64,000 nt of DNA, taken from the IMG/VR virus record IMGVR_UViG_3300046471_000128, positions 1 to 64,000 of that record; one strand, given 5' to 3'. The position numbers were made by a program, and so were the translations under genes. Below the pieces are notes generated by a model. The model was not told the DNA's origin. It ran no database searches and saw nothing but the letters and a program-made list of their open reading frames with translations. The stretch is from a virus. This document shows, piece by piece, positions 16,904 to 25,587 of this stretch (position 1 is its first letter; each line of letters begins with the position of its first letter).

Positions 16904-17161
16904 ATGACTGAAGAAAAAAAAGGTTTTTGGAAACACATGGGGCCAGCGCTGCTGACCGCAGCGGTCGGGGCGCTCGTAGCCGCAGGGCCGGCGATCATTT
17001 ATGCAATCAGCAACGCCCAGCGAAAGGAGGCCGAAAAGGGAATCGACGACATCTATGCCGCCAACCCATATGATCCGACCCGCTTCGAGCAGGCGTGCAT
17101 CGATCACAGCGCGACTCTTGCCACGCGAGAGGCGCTGCACAACGGATGGAAACCGGACTAG
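16904..17161 (+). CDS. small membrane protein, unknown
   Basis: 85 aa from ATG 16904, chosen for its ACGGAGAGGCAA site; an upstream ATG overlaps the preceding gene. One transmembrane segment near residues 13-35 (MGPALLTAAVGALVAAGPAIIYA), with a short charged C-terminal domain facing one side. Could be an exclusion or immunity protein by position only. Confidence 0.6.
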   Translation: MTEEKKGFWKHMGPALLTAAVGALVAAGPAIIYAISNAQRKEAEKGIDDIYAANPYDPTRFEQACIDHSATLATREALHNGWKPD

Positions 17162-17302
17162 GCCTTCACTGCTTACCCCGATTTGCACGGAACGATTTAA
17201 TGCAGGATTTCGATGAAAGCCGACCGCACCACGAGCCATGATTATTCTTTTGAAACAGGGCGGGCCGACGCCTATCTTTCAGACTAGCAGTGGAGGGATA
17301 CG

Positions 17303-17818
17303 ATGTGGATCGCTATTGGTGACCTCGTTCTCAAGATCGTTGGATTTTTTACGAACGAGAAAAATCGGCTTGATGCGTCACGACGTGAGGAATTGGATCG
17401 AGCAGCTGACTTTTTGGAACGGATTGCTGTAGCGCTCCAAGAGGCCGCAGACGCCTTTTCGTCGAGCAAGAAGTTGCCATCGAGCCAGATTATGGAATTG
17501 GATCGGTATCTCCACTACCAAGCCGTTGATCCTACCGTCGCTCGCGTTTTTGTTGACGCGCAGGTCCAGAAGGAACTGGAGCAGGCACTCGACATGGCGC
17601 TGTTGGCGGACAGATTGCTCTCCTTTTCGGACGAGCGCGCGGGCGCCGATCGTCTCTTGTTCCCGCTGTCGCTCGATGCGAAAGAGACAAATCCGGCGAA
17701 AATGATGACGCCCGTGCAGGTCGAGATCTTCATAGCCGACCAATTGCGCAAAGTCGAAGAGGCGTCGGGCCTCTACCGGGCGGCGGCACAACGCCTCCGC
17801 GTCACCCGGGTCGACTAA
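17303..17818 (+). CDS. helical accessory protein, unknown
   Basis: 171 aa. Starts with a weakly hydrophobic segment (MWIAIGDLVLKIVGFF), then a long charged helical region compatible with coiled coil. No catalytic motif. Preceded by GGAGGGATACG. Function unknown; base composition is slightly lower in GC than the replication genes, as for the whole accessory block. Confidence 0.65.
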   Translation: MWIAIGDLVLKIVGFFTNEKNRLDASRREELDRAADFLERIAVALQEAADAFSSSKKLPSSQIMELDRYLHYQAVDPTVARVFVDAQVQKELEQALDMALLADRLLSFSDERAGADRLLFPLSLDAKETNPAKMMTPVQVEIFIADQLRKVEEASGLYRAAAQRLRVTRVD

Positions 17819-18071
17819 ACAGGGCCCGACCAAGAGTTCGATAAACTCTATTCTGGAAAGCGGCGCGTGCATTGGTGCCGGCCGGGGTAGCCTTGAACTC
17901 CCCGAAATGATCGTCTATATTAATGTCCGTCCCGTTTCGTCATGGAGGGTTCTTGAGACTTTTCGGAGCTGGGGTTTGCAGAAGCTCCTTCGGGAGCTTC
18001 TGTCGTTTCTAGGGCTTGCTGGTGGTGCCGGCCCGCGATGAGCCCAAGTCGCAGGCTGCATCGGAAGAACG
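17819..18071. other. intergenic region with terminator
   Basis: No gene recognised. Holds a strong hairpin at 17979-18002 and two copies of a GGTGCCGGCC repeat. Confidence 0.5.
17979..18009 (+). terminator. rho-independent terminator with UUCG loop
   Basis: CAGAAGCTCC-TTCG-GGAGCTTCTG followed by TCGTTTCT. Ten perfect base pairs closed by a TTCG tetraloop. Confidence 0.75.
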
Positions 18072-18296
18072 ATGGTCAACGAACAGGACTACGTGGGCGT
18101 CCACGCCGATGCGAAAACCGTCTACGTGCTGATCGCCTCGCGCGAAAAGTTTGACGACATTCCGCTGCCGGTCCAGGAGCGCGATGACCGCGTCCACGGC
18201 AACGGCCTCGTGCTGTCGAAGATGCTCGTCACGCCCGAGCTTTGGGTGGTCTTCCAGCACTGGCTCGAGGATTTGGACCCCACGAAAAACGAGTGA
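18072..18296 (+). CDS. small protein, unknown
   Basis: 74 aa, beta-rich N-terminus (YVGVHADAKTVYVLIASREKF) then a helical C-terminus with WVVFQHWLEDLDP. Last plus-strand gene of the accessory block, before a bidirectional terminator. Confidence 0.6.
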   Translation: MVNEQDYVGVHADAKTVYVLIASREKFDDIPLPVQERDDRVHGNGLVLSKMLVTPELWVVFQHWLEDLDPTKNE

Positions 18297-18333
18297 TAAA
18301 TAATATTATGTAAAGTCCTACGTGCCAAACAAA

Positions 18334-18360
18334 GCCCGCCACTCGGGGCGGGCCTGTTTC
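18334..18360. terminator. bidirectional terminator between convergent genes
   Basis: GCCCGCC-actcgg-GGCGGGC followed by CTGTTTC on plus; CAAA on the other side gives U residues for the minus strand. Separates the plus-strand 74-aa gene from the minus-strand membrane genes. Confidence 0.65.
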
Positions 18361-18367
18361 AGCGCGC

Positions 18368-18532
18368 TCAGAAGCGCCAGAGCGTGAATCCCACCGCGAT
18401 TGCCAGCAACACAGAGGCGGCAGTAACCGCGCTGATTCCGATCAAGCGGACCATATGCTGTCCGTTGCGATAAGTAATATCGTTCAGCCTATCGGCTTGG
18501 TGATGCACCCGCTGCATGTATTCGTATTTCAT
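18368..18532 (-). CDS. 54-aa single-pass membrane protein, unknown
   Basis: Short frame starting at ATG 18532 behind GAGGGACGGC: MKYEYMQRVHHQ...ending FTLWRF. One transmembrane helix at residues ~30-51 (LIGISAVTAASVLLAIAVGF). N-terminal half charged. It follows another membrane protein gene with a 9-nt gap, so the two probably work together. Confidence 0.6.
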   Translation of the reverse strand: MKYEYMQRVHHQADRLNDITYRNGQHMVRLIGISAVTAASVLLAIAVGFTLWRF

Positions 18533-18541
18533 AGCCGTCCC

Positions 18542-19003
18542 TCAACTCGTAACGCCATGAACAATTGCTGTCAATGGCAATGTTAGCACGCACAGCGCCG
18601 CAGAAGCGCTGAACGCCGGATAGGTCAGAATCCAGGGCCACCAGAGCTTCGGCGGCGTTGCGGGAGCCGCGACTGGCGAGACTGCACCTGCTGCCGCCAC
18701 CAGCGCGGAAACGAACGCCATGAGCATCAATAGGATCGTGTAGACCAGCAGCGACGTGCCCGGATGCTTGATCGAAAACTTCAGAATTTCCACCAGTGCG
18801 GAAACGACCCAACCGACGCTCACGAACCCGAGCTGTCCGTCGCGAAACGGCGCGGTGTAGCTGATCGCCTGAGTTCCCTTTTGGATCGCTTTGAGCAGGT
18901 GCATGAGGCCCATCGCGGCCAGAGGAAAAAACGCCCCGATCAGCACATTGCTTAGAACCCATCCTCCCCAATCAATGACCTTGATCCAGGTATCGTCGTC
19001 CAA
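18542..19003 (-). CDS. multi-pass membrane protein, unknown
   Basis: 153 aa with about four hydrophobic segments (VLSNVLIGAFFPLAAMGLM, LGFVSVGWVVSALVEIL, LLVYTILLMLMAFVSALVA, WILTYPAFSASAALCVLTL). One nucleotide after the preceding gene. May be a superinfection-exclusion or membrane-stress protein; no direct evidence. Confidence 0.65.
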   Translation of the reverse strand: MDDDTWIKVIDWGGWVLSNVLIGAFFPLAAMGLMHLLKAIQKGTQAISYTAPFRDGQLGFVSVGWVVSALVEILKFSIKHPGTSLLVYTILLMLMAFVSALVAAAGAVSPVAAPATPPKLWWPWILTYPAFSASAALCVLTLPLTAIVHGVTS

Positions 19004-19004
19004 A

Positions 19005-19406
19005 TCAGCGCTCCAAAGCCATGTTCAGGTCGCGCACGAAGCTCACGGCTTCCACCCGCGTGTCGATCCAAACCATGCGGTCATAGAGCGCCTGCAGATC
19101 GGCGAAGCTACGACCTAATGTGACTTCGCTGACGCTATTTTCAAGACCAAACAGCGGAGCTGCTTGCCCGCTTTCGAGATATTCCCAGAACACGTAGTCC
19201 AGGCGCAGGTGCCGTGGCTGGGCCCGGATGATGTCGCGCGCGAACTCGCTCGCGGGCGAGCGCAGCGCTTCCTTCCAACCGAGGATGGTCGTGTGATCGA
19301 GCGTGCCGTGCGTGTCGAGGGTATAAAGCACCGCTTGCTTACGGGTGTTCGATAGCGGGGCCAGCAAGGCGCGCAGGTCGCCAAGCGTGAAAATCTTGTA
19401 GGTCAT
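19005..19406 (-). CDS. hypothetical protein heading the membrane-gene unit
   Basis: 133 aa from ATG 19406 behind GGAGAAGAGGCAC. Helical, with a basic N-terminal part and acidic, aromatic-rich C-terminus (YDRMVWIDTRVEAVSFVRDL). No motif recognised. The gap upstream contains GGATAAT on the minus strand as a possible -10. Confidence 0.6.
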   Translation of the reverse strand: MTYKIFTLGDLRALLAPLSNTRKQAVLYTLDTHGTLDHTTILGWKEALRSPASEFARDIIRAQPRHLRLDYVFWEYLESGQAAPLFGLENSVSEVTLGRSFADLQALYDRMVWIDTRVEAVSFVRDLNMALER

Positions 19407-19476
19407 GTGCCTCTTCTCCAATTATCCGCACATGATACGGCCCCGGTTTACCCCGTGTCGAGTGGCGATCCAACGC

Positions 19477-19502
19477 AAAAAGCCCGGCGGGCAGCCGGGC
19501 TT
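19477..19502 (-). terminator. rho-independent terminator at the end of the ligase-side unit
   Basis: Minus strand: AGCCCGGC-tgccc-GCCGGGCT followed by TTTTGC. Ends the operon that runs from the ligase through two small genes. Confidence 0.85.
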
Positions 19503-19519
19503 CGGTGGAGTGTGAGAGG

Positions 19520-19867
19520 TCAGTCGTGCGCGTAGTGCAGGAGCACGTTCGGGTCAATGCTCGCTTGTGGTTCGAGGTGCGCGGGCCACGCGACCGAAAG
19601 CAGCGCCCTGTCCCACCAGCGAAGCGTGAGCAGGACATCGGCCCGCTCGTTGATGACGCGGTAGGTCGGGAGCCACTGACCCATAGTGTCAAAGCGCAGC
19701 ACCGAGAACTTGCGGCTTGCGTGCGTCACCCACGAGAACGTCTTGTCGTGGCCCGCGCGCATCAGAAAGGTTTCGGGGTCGTCGCGAAGCGCGTCCGCGA
19801 TGGCCTTCACGGTGGGCTGCGCGAGCGTGAGCGCGACCAGTGCGCGCTCGATCAGTCGGAGCTTCAT
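19520..19867 (-). CDS. hypothetical protein in the ligase operon
   Basis: 115 aa from ATG 19867, whose ATGA overlaps the stop of the upstream gene; the long frame upstream of that is out-of-frame shadow. Sequence has KLRLIERALVALTLAQPTVKAIADALRDD then a beta-rich aromatic region. No function assigned. Confidence 0.65.
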   Translation of the reverse strand: MKLRLIERALVALTLAQPTVKAIADALRDDPETFLMRAGHDKTFSWVTHASRKFSVLRFDTMGQWLPTYRVINERADVLLTLRWWDRALLSVAWPAHLEPQASIDPNVLLHYAHD

Positions 19868-20088
19868 CACGCGGCCGTCTCCTGTTGTTTGCGATACTGC
19901 GCCGCCTGGGCGCCCTGCATGGCGAGCGTTGCGGTCATGATCCCGGAGAACGCGATGATCGACAGGAGCGGCACCTCCATGTTGTTCGCATCGATCATGC
20001 GGCACCCGCCGGCGCCGTCGAAGTTGATCTGCGAGCGCCACGGGAACGGCGACGATGCGCGGATCACGGGCAGGGTCAGGTGTTCCAT
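19867..20088 (-). CDS. small protein with one hydrophobic segment
   Basis: 73 aa, hydrophobic stretch VPLLSIIAFSGIMTATLAM near residues 39-57 followed by a charged tail. Overlaps neighbours tightly on both sides (1-4 nt), supporting operon membership. Unknown role. Confidence 0.6.
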   Translation of the reverse strand: MEHLTLPVIRASSPFPWRSQINFDGAGGCRMIDANNMEVPLLSIIAFSGIMTATLAMQGAQAAQYRKQQETAA

Positions 20089-20089
20089 C

Positions 20090-21490
20090 TCAGGCTCCCT
20101 TTACCGCGGCGTCGAACTGCGCGATGACTTGCTCGAGGCTGTCCGCTTCGGTCTTGTCGGTGCGGTAGCTGGTCTCGACCATGCGCGGCAGAAACAGCGA
20201 ATGCAGCGGACTGCTGTCGCCCGGCTTCATCACGCAGTTCGCCCGCACTGCAATGATGCGACCGATGAAGTCACTGCCGTTCGCATCGACCTGATCGCGC
20301 AGTGCCTCGTTTTTCACGGTCACATCGACGCGCAGCTGGCCGCAGGCACTCTCGCAGGTGAATGCCCCAGCGCGGCCCTCGTTCTTCGTGCCCGCGCGGC
20401 CCTCGGCGATGGCGACGATCTTCAGATCGACGTCCACCTCGAGCTTCAACTTGATCTGTTCCTTGCTCGTGCCGTCCTTCCAGATCGCGGCACCGTTCTT
20501 GATGATGGTGCCCTCCTTGCCTTTCGCCAGGAGCTCGCGGTAGTGAGCCATCGTTTCCTCGAGCGACGTCACCATGCGCGTTGGGATTAGTTGGATCAAC
20601 GGCTCCCCTGTCAGCAACCGGGTGCCCGTCATCATGCCCACGAGCAGCGCCTTCAGACGCTCGCGGTAGCCGACTTCATACTTGCCCTTCGGCACGACCG
20701 CGCTGAGCGGGATTTGATCCCATGCGAAGAATCGGGGCACTTCGTTGGCTTCGAACGCGCCACCCGCTGCGACCCGGTTCAGAATGCCGTTGCTGATCTC
20801 GCGCGGGGCGACTGCGCCATCGACGTAGACGAGCATTTCGCCGTGCGTCTGCGTGCCGCCCGGGAACATGGCGCGCACATGATCGACGAACACGCCGAAC
20901 GCTTCGAGCGGGAACGGCGAGCCCTGACGGCTGGTAATGCGCACGACGCCACCCTCTTCCCGGTCGATGTTCATGAACATGCCGTCGGCCTTCTCCTGCG
21001 AGATCACACCGTCGGCCCACGTCCAGTCGTCGAGCTTTGCGTCCTTCAAGAGCGCGCAGCGCATGTAGGGGAACTCGCGGATCAGCCCCTTCCACGCCTT
21101 GTTGACCGTCGACTCGGAAAAGCCTGCCCGCAGATCCTTCCGGATGATCCGCTTGAAGAGCTCGGCCGACTGCGGCGTGAGGAAGGTCATCAGGCGTTGC
21201 ACCTCGTCGCGCGCGTCGTTGCCGGTGAGCTCGCGCTTCGCCAGCTTGTCGAGCGTCTCCCAGATCGGCGCGTTTTCGAACGTGTTGGCGCCCGGTGCTG
21301 CGCCCTCCACGCGATCGGGCACCTGCTGCATGCCGTAGGTGACGAGCGGGTCGAGCGCGGACACCAGCGTGCGCTTGAACGTCTCGAAGGCGAGGAACTG
21401 CTTCACCATCGCCTGCTTGTCATTCTTGCTCGGGGTCGCCGCGATCTTCTCGATCGCGTTGAATGCCTGGCAGGATGTCATATGAGTCAT
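20090..21490 (-). CDS. ATP-dependent DNA ligase
   Basis: 466 aa. Adenylation motif I is SQEKADGMFMNID (Lys nucleophile near residue 165), then GEMLVYVDG (motif III), KEGTIIKNG (motif IV) and KLKLEVDVDLKIVAIAEG (motif V region). Length and N-terminal helical domain resemble T4-type ligases. Joins Okazaki fragments and recombination nicks. The ATG at 21490 lies inside an AAGT-N8-ACT operator site; an in-frame ATG at 21481 is the alternative start. Confidence 0.9.
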   Translation of the reverse strand: MTHMTSCQAFNAIEKIAATPSKNDKQAMVKQFLAFETFKRTLVSALDPLVTYGMQQVPDRVEGAAPGANTFENAPIWETLDKLAKRELTGNDARDEVQRLMTFLTPQSAELFKRIIRKDLRAGFSESTVNKAWKGLIREFPYMRCALLKDAKLDDWTWADGVISQEKADGMFMNIDREEGGVVRITSRQGSPFPLEAFGVFVDHVRAMFPGGTQTHGEMLVYVDGAVAPREISNGILNRVAAGGAFEANEVPRFFAWDQIPLSAVVPKGKYEVGYRERLKALLVGMMTGTRLLTGEPLIQLIPTRMVTSLEETMAHYRELLAKGKEGTIIKNGAAIWKDGTSKEQIKLKLEVDVDLKIVAIAEGRAGTKNEGRAGAFTCESACGQLRVDVTVKNEALRDQVDANGSDFIGRIIAVRANCVMKPGDSSPLHSLFLPRMVETSYRTDKTEADSLEQVIAQFDAAVKGA

Positions 21491-21503
21491 AGGTTACTTA
21501 TCC
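21485..21503 (-). promoter_or_regulatory. operator element over the ligase start
   Basis: Minus strand GATAAGTAACCTATGACTC: AAGT-N8-ACTC. Covers the ligase ATG; no adjacent -10 box. Confidence 0.55.
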
Positions 21504-21511
21504 TTGAAGAG

Positions 21512-22189
21512 TTAGGTTTGGGTTTGTGCTGCACGCAGACGACGCGCCATTTCAAGCGGCGACTCCCCTGCGCGAATCGTGATCGGGGCAACGGCCACGG
21601 GTGCGGCCACCGGCTTGCTGACCGGGGGTGGCGGCACGGGCGCGACAGCGGCCGGTGCCGGGATAACGGCCGCAGCCTGACGGTTAGTTGCATTCTGGTT
21701 CTTCTTCACGGCGGCGTTCAGCGCGGCCGCATAGATGTTGCCGTCGAAGACCGGCGCGGCGGCTTTCTTCTCGACCATCGGGCTCATCGGCCGCAGCCCT
21801 GCCTTCGGTGCGGGGATCGCCGACGCACCGGTCGCATACTTGTCGCGTCGATACGAGGACTTCGATGGGGCGACCCATGCCGACTGCTGGGCGACCACGG
21901 CGGAGCCCTTCACGCGCTCGACGAAATAGATTGCCTGACCTTTGAGCTGCTCTTCCTCGCGCATGCCCACCGCGGCACAGGTGCCCCGGCGAATCGCGGT
22001 GTGGCAATCGCCGTAGAGCGTCTGCATCGAGGCGTCGCTCTTGCGGTCGATGATGTATTGGCACATCGCATACGGCTTGGTCGACTGCAGGTCCGCGCAC
22101 TGCGTGTAATAGGCGTTGCGCTTGCCGTCTGCAGAGACGGACGGCGGCAGGATTGCTGCCGGTGCTGCGACGGTGGTTTCGGTGCTCAT
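21512..22189 (-). CDS. cysteine-containing protein with Ala/Pro tail, unknown
   Basis: 225 aa. Residues ~25-75 hold four cysteines in a spaced cluster (YTQCADL, AMCQYII, YGDCHTA, RGTCAAV), suggesting a metal site. The C-terminal half is Pro/Ala/Val-rich with a final helical segment MARRLRAAQ. Directly upstream of the ligase. No family recognised. Confidence 0.65.
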   Translation of the reverse strand: MSTETTVAAPAAILPPSVSADGKRNAYYTQCADLQSTKPYAMCQYIIDRKSDASMQTLYGDCHTAIRRGTCAAVGMREEEQLKGQAIYFVERVKGSAVVAQQSAWVAPSKSSYRRDKYATGASAIPAPKAGLRPMSPMVEKKAAAPVFDGNIYAAALNAAVKKNQNATNRQAAAVIPAPAAVAPVPPPPVSKPVAAPVAVAPITIRAGESPLEMARRLRAAQTQT

Positions 22190-22198
22190 CGCTCTCTC

Positions 22199-22675
22199 CT
22201 ACCAAGTGCCCCATTCGGGCAAGGATTCTTCAGATTTGGGTGCGGGCGGTTTCGCTTTGCCCTTGATGCTATTTTCGGGATCAACCTCTGGCGCGGGATC
22301 GGAGGTCACACCGAAGTTCGCTGAATCCAGCTTCGCTACGATCGTCGATGCCTTACCACTGCCGAACGCCGTCCGGAGCACGTCGCAAAAATCGTCGTAG
22401 CTTTTAAGCGGACACACCTCGGTGTCCCACTCCTGATAGCCACGTTTCTTTTTCTCGCGCACTTTCTTGATCGCTCCGGCCTCTGCCGTCGTCTGGGTCG
22501 TGGCGTCCTGCACGTCGATCGTCCCGCCCATGAGCACGGCATCCCGGCCCGACGTGAACGAGCCGTATTGGAAGACCACGACCACGGCGTTGTTATGCTG
22601 GATCTCCCAAACCTGATATGCCTTCGTGCCGCCCGTGTGGTGTGAAAAGCGGCGGCGGATTTGAAACCCGGCCAT
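22199..22675 (-). CDS. WGR-domain-like protein
   Basis: 158 aa. The pattern KAYQVWEIQ...VVVVFQYGSFTSGRD...AEAGAIKKVREKKKRGYQEW matches the layout of WGR domains (beta strands, W/Y-G-x-x-G turn, then helix ending in K-x-x-K-G-Y). The C-terminus is a Pro/Lys/Glu-rich tail. WGR domains bind nucleic acid or nucleotides in PARPs and some ligase- or polymerase-linked bacterial proteins, consistent with its place between primase and ligase. Function inferred. Confidence 0.55.
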   Translation of the reverse strand: MAGFQIRRRFSHHTGGTKAYQVWEIQHNNAVVVVFQYGSFTSGRDAVLMGGTIDVQDATTQTTAEAGAIKKVREKKKRGYQEWDTEVCPLKSYDDFCDVLRTAFGSGKASTIVAKLDSANFGVTSDPAPEVDPENSIKGKAKPPAPKSEESLPEWGTW

Positions 22676-22707
22676 TCGACCCTCCCAAAATTGTGCTGTT
22701 ACCTATC

Positions 22708-22730
22708 ATTATAGTAACGCATCACTTATC
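22708..22730 (-). promoter_or_regulatory. promoter plus operator downstream of primase
   Basis: Minus strand GATAAGTGATGCGTTACTAT then AAT: AAGT-N8-ACTA with perfect TATAAT (22708-22713). The primase stop codon TAA is inside the element. Would transcribe the WGR/ligase unit. Confidence 0.65.
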
Positions 22731-23829
22731 TATTCATCATTCTGCGTTTCATTCGAATCTCTGCCCCGGTCTTCCTGCTCAATGCAGTCGCCTGGTAGAA
22801 GGCCGCGCGCACGACTTCGGCCGGCACTTCGTTCGGATCACACCCGGGCGGCAGCATCGCGACGCGCACCCGAAAGCCGTTGGAGGCAAGCATCATCCCG
22901 GCCTCGACCGCATCGTCGGTCGCCTGAATTTCACCGTCCCACATCATGGTGATCTCCTCGACGCCGCGCTCCTTGAGGGTCATGAACTTGGCGAGCTGGC
23001 TGTTCTCGCTACCGGAGCTCAGGTGCTTGCCAAAGGTGCCCACCGGCACCACGTCGCGCAAGTCCTGGTCGCCGTCGAGCGCGATCTTGGTGGCGGCGAC
23101 GTCGAATGCGCCCTCACCCACGACGATACGTTTCGTGTCTCGGACGTTCAGCCCGTTGAACAGATGCACACCCGAGCCATCGATGCCCGGCGGGAACAGG
23201 TATTTCTTCTCGGCGGTGCCCGCGACATCGCGCCCCTGAAACGTTGCGACGCGGCCGTCCAGGTCATAGACCGGGATCAGAATGCGCCGGCCGTAGTCCT
23301 GAAACTGCCAGCCCCGCTCAGTCTGGTAGCGAAAATAGGAGCCCTTCGGGCAGTAGCCCAGATGGAAATACGCGGCCAGGTCCGAGCCGATCCCGCGGTT
23401 CTCCAGATACGGAATGTTCTGACCGTTGTGCGGCAGCTCGATGTGCTGCGGGAGCGCCCATGCAGCGGGCGTGTTCTCAACCTTGGCAGAGACGCGTCGC
23501 GCGGGTCGCCAACCCATTTCTTTCGCGAAGATGCGAATGTGTTCGACCACCGCGCCCGCGCGCGGCTTGCCGAGGTGGGCTGCGATGAACCGATATTTCG
23601 TGAAGATCCGCTCGTCGGCCGGGTGTGAGCCGCCGAAGCAGTTGCCCACGCCCGTCTCGGCGCCCATGTAGACCTTCCAGTCATGATTGCCGCACACCGG
23701 GCACTCGCGAACGTTGAGTTGCTGGCCCGACCGTCCGTGCGTCTCCCGGTAGGAGATGCCTTCGCGGTCGAGGTAAGCCGCCATGTCCACCCGATCGAGC
23801 AATTCGTTCAGATCGTCAGCCATGCTCAC
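22726..23829 (-). CDS. DnaG-like primase
   Basis: 367 aa. N-terminal zinc-binding region (RECPVCGNHDWK...GVGNCFGGSHP), then a TOPRIM domain with VVGEGAFDVAA and ITMMWDGEIQATDDA as the acidic motifs. Synthesises primers for the DnaB-like helicase two genes upstream. The frame opens with GTG at 23829, overlapping the previous stop (GTGA); ATG 23823 is an alternative start. Shorter than bacterial DnaG: no clear helicase-interaction domain. Confidence 0.88.
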   Translation of the reverse strand: MSMADDLNELLDRVDMAAYLDREGISYRETHGRSGQQLNVRECPVCGNHDWKVYMGAETGVGNCFGGSHPADERIFTKYRFIAAHLGKPRAGAVVEHIRIFAKEMGWRPARRVSAKVENTPAAWALPQHIELPHNGQNIPYLENRGIGSDLAAYFHLGYCPKGSYFRYQTERGWQFQDYGRRILIPVYDLDGRVATFQGRDVAGTAEKKYLFPPGIDGSGVHLFNGLNVRDTKRIVVGEGAFDVAATKIALDGDQDLRDVVPVGTFGKHLSSGSENSQLAKFMTLKERGVEEITMMWDGEIQATDDAVEAGMMLASNGFRVRVAMLPPGCDPNEVPAEVVRAAFYQATALSRKTGAEIRMKRRMMNR

Positions 23830-24191
23830 TCGTCAAACCATGCCACCAACGGCACGCGCTTCGATGCCATCGAACCTGACACGACCTGTTTGATCCAGCT
23901 CCACGCGGCGCGACGCGCAAGACTGAAGCGACGGCTCAGACGCATCTGCAAGACGACCTCCGTGCCGTTGGCTTTGAGGCCCGCCCTCGTGTCATCGCTC
24001 AGATCCGCCCACGACACGCCATCCACGAAAACGAAGTCATAAGACCCCGCGCCGCGCAGGTATTCGGCTGTCGCCTTCGCCCCGATTGCGAAATATTCGT
24101 CGCCGTCGATACCATGACGCTTTGCAAAAGCCGACGCGTCGCGATGGCCGTGAGCGACGATTGCCAAATAACGAAAACGTTCCTTCTTCAT
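23826..24191 (-). CDS. hypothetical protein between helicase and primase
   Basis: 121 aa from ATG 24191, with TTAAGGAGC upstream. Alpha/beta pattern: YLAIVAHGHRDASAFAKRHG then YDFVFVDGVSWADLSDDTRAGL, like a small Rossmann-type fold. No catalytic assignment. Coupled to primase by overlapping stop and start. Confidence 0.65.
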   Translation of the reverse strand: MKKERFRYLAIVAHGHRDASAFAKRHGIDGDEYFAIGAKATAEYLRGAGSYDFVFVDGVSWADLSDDTRAGLKANGTEVVLQMRLSRRFSLARRAAWSWIKQVVSGSMASKRVPLVAWFDE

Positions 24192-24201
24192 TGCTTGCTC
24201 C

Positions 24202-25587
24202 TTAAACGAATCCGAGCACACGGGTGATGAACTTCATCCGGTCCAGTGCTTGCTCGATCTCGACGGTGAATTCACCGCCTTGGTTACGGGATGCGGCGAA
24301 GTAGAGGCGAGCTCTGCCTGCCGCGCGTTCTTCATCTGTGCGGTTGATCGAGATCACGATGTCGGCGATCCGAATCTTGTTGAAGTCGTCCGCGACGTTC
24401 TCGGCCTTGATGATGTTGAGCGACGCGCCCGAGCGCTGTGCCTGGGTGGCGGAGAGCACCGCGAACCCTTCGGACTGTGCGAGCCCGCGCAGGTCCACGT
24501 AGACCGACTTCGAATTCTCGACCGCCGAATCGGTGTGGCGCTCCGGGCTCATCAGGTCGGCGTAGTCGACGATCACCAGATCGAAAATCATGCCTTGCGT
24601 CTTGTAGCGCTCGATCAGCCGACGCAGCGAGGACGCCTTGAGCGTGCCCGAGGGGAACTCCTCGATGATGAACTTGGCACCCGTGCCATCCGGGCGCTGG
24701 GCCTTCGCGACGAACTCTTTCACCTTCGCGGCGATGTCGTGCGTGTGGTGGTCCATCTCCATCATCGCTTGCTGGGCGACGTTCGCATCCATCCGGTCAG
24801 CGATCACTTCGTGGCCCACTTCGAGGGTCGCGTAGAGCACGTTGTGGCCGGCGGCCCACGCGTTCACACCGAAGCCGATCAGCGCGGTGGTCTTCCCGGC
24901 TTTGGCCGCGCCCAGCAGCACCGAGAGCTCTTTGCGGCCCCAGCCACGGTGATACAGCAGGTTGTCGAGCGGCGCGTAGCCGGTGCTGATGCCCTGCGGC
25001 GGCAGCTTGCCCGAGGCGCGGTCGAGCCGGATGCCCGTGCGCGCGGCGATCATTTCACCGTAGTCGTAGCCGCCGCCCGTTTCGTTCTTGCCCACGTTCA
25101 GCGCTTCGCGCATGACGGACTCGATGCCGTCGAAGTTCTTCTTGTCGAGGTGGTTGATCGCCTTATACATCGCGTCGTGCACCGCCTGGTGCTTGGCGAA
25201 GGTGGCGACCTGATCGACCACGAACTCGCGATCGGAAATGTCGACCTCGAAGAGCTCCTTCAGGCGCCCGATCGACGCCACTGCGAGGGTCTTCGGCAAC
25301 ACCTTGGCGTCAATGTCCTCACGGATCAGAATCGCGTAGATGCCGAGCCCCGAAGGCGCCTTCTTGTATTTTCCGTAGTAGCGCAGCGCCACGCCCACCA
25401 GATACGACTCGAGCTCCGACTCGAAGTAAGCGGTCTGGAGCAGTCCGTCGACCAACTGGTTGAACGTGGTGTCGCGCAGGGTCAGGGCGGCGATGCGGGC
25501 CTGGAACTCGCCGTCGAAGTTGAACTTTTCAACGGCGGGTTCGGTGGCGGCCGGCACGACGCTCAGGGCGGGTGCGGCGGCCGTCAT
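24202..25587 (-). CDS. dnaB-like: DnaB-like replicative helicase
   Basis: 461 aa from ATG 25587. Walker A LGAAKAGKTTALIGF near residue 225, Walker B DLVIVDYADLM, then LSATQAQRSG (switch Gln) and an arginine-finger region, as in RecA-fold DnaB helicases. The N-terminal ~190 residues are helical. Forms the replisome core with the primase and C-family polymerase encoded in this window. A GTG one codon earlier overlaps the upstream stop. Confidence 0.9.
   Translation of the reverse strand: MTAAAPALSVVPAATEPAVEKFNFDGEFQARIAALTLRDTTFNQLVDGLLQTAYFESELESYLVGVALRYYGKYKKAPSGLGIYAILIREDIDAKVLPKTLAVASIGRLKELFEVDISDREFVVDQVATFAKHQAVHDAMYKAINHLDKKNFDGIESVMREALNVGKNETGGGYDYGEMIAARTGIRLDRASGKLPPQGISTGYAPLDNLLYHRGWGRKELSVLLGAAKAGKTTALIGFGVNAWAAGHNVLYATLEVGHEVIADRMDANVAQQAMMEMDHHTHDIAAKVKEFVAKAQRPDGTGAKFIIEEFPSGTLKASSLRRLIERYKTQGMIFDLVIVDYADLMSPERHTDSAVENSKSVYVDLRGLAQSEGFAVLSATQAQRSGASLNIIKAENVADDFNKIRIADIVISINRTDEERAAGRARLYFAASRNQGGEFTVEIEQALDRMKFITRVLGFV

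Noticed and set aside
17213-17287. 24-codon frame MKADRTTSHDYSFE...
   Set aside because: Has a weak GCAGGATT site but is too short and has no supporting homology or coupling; not annotated as a gene.
19520-20041. 173-aa version of the 115-aa protein
   Set aside because: Its first 58 residues are an Arg/His-rich shadow of the neighbouring 73-aa gene; ATG 19867 overlaps the upstream stop and fits the operon.
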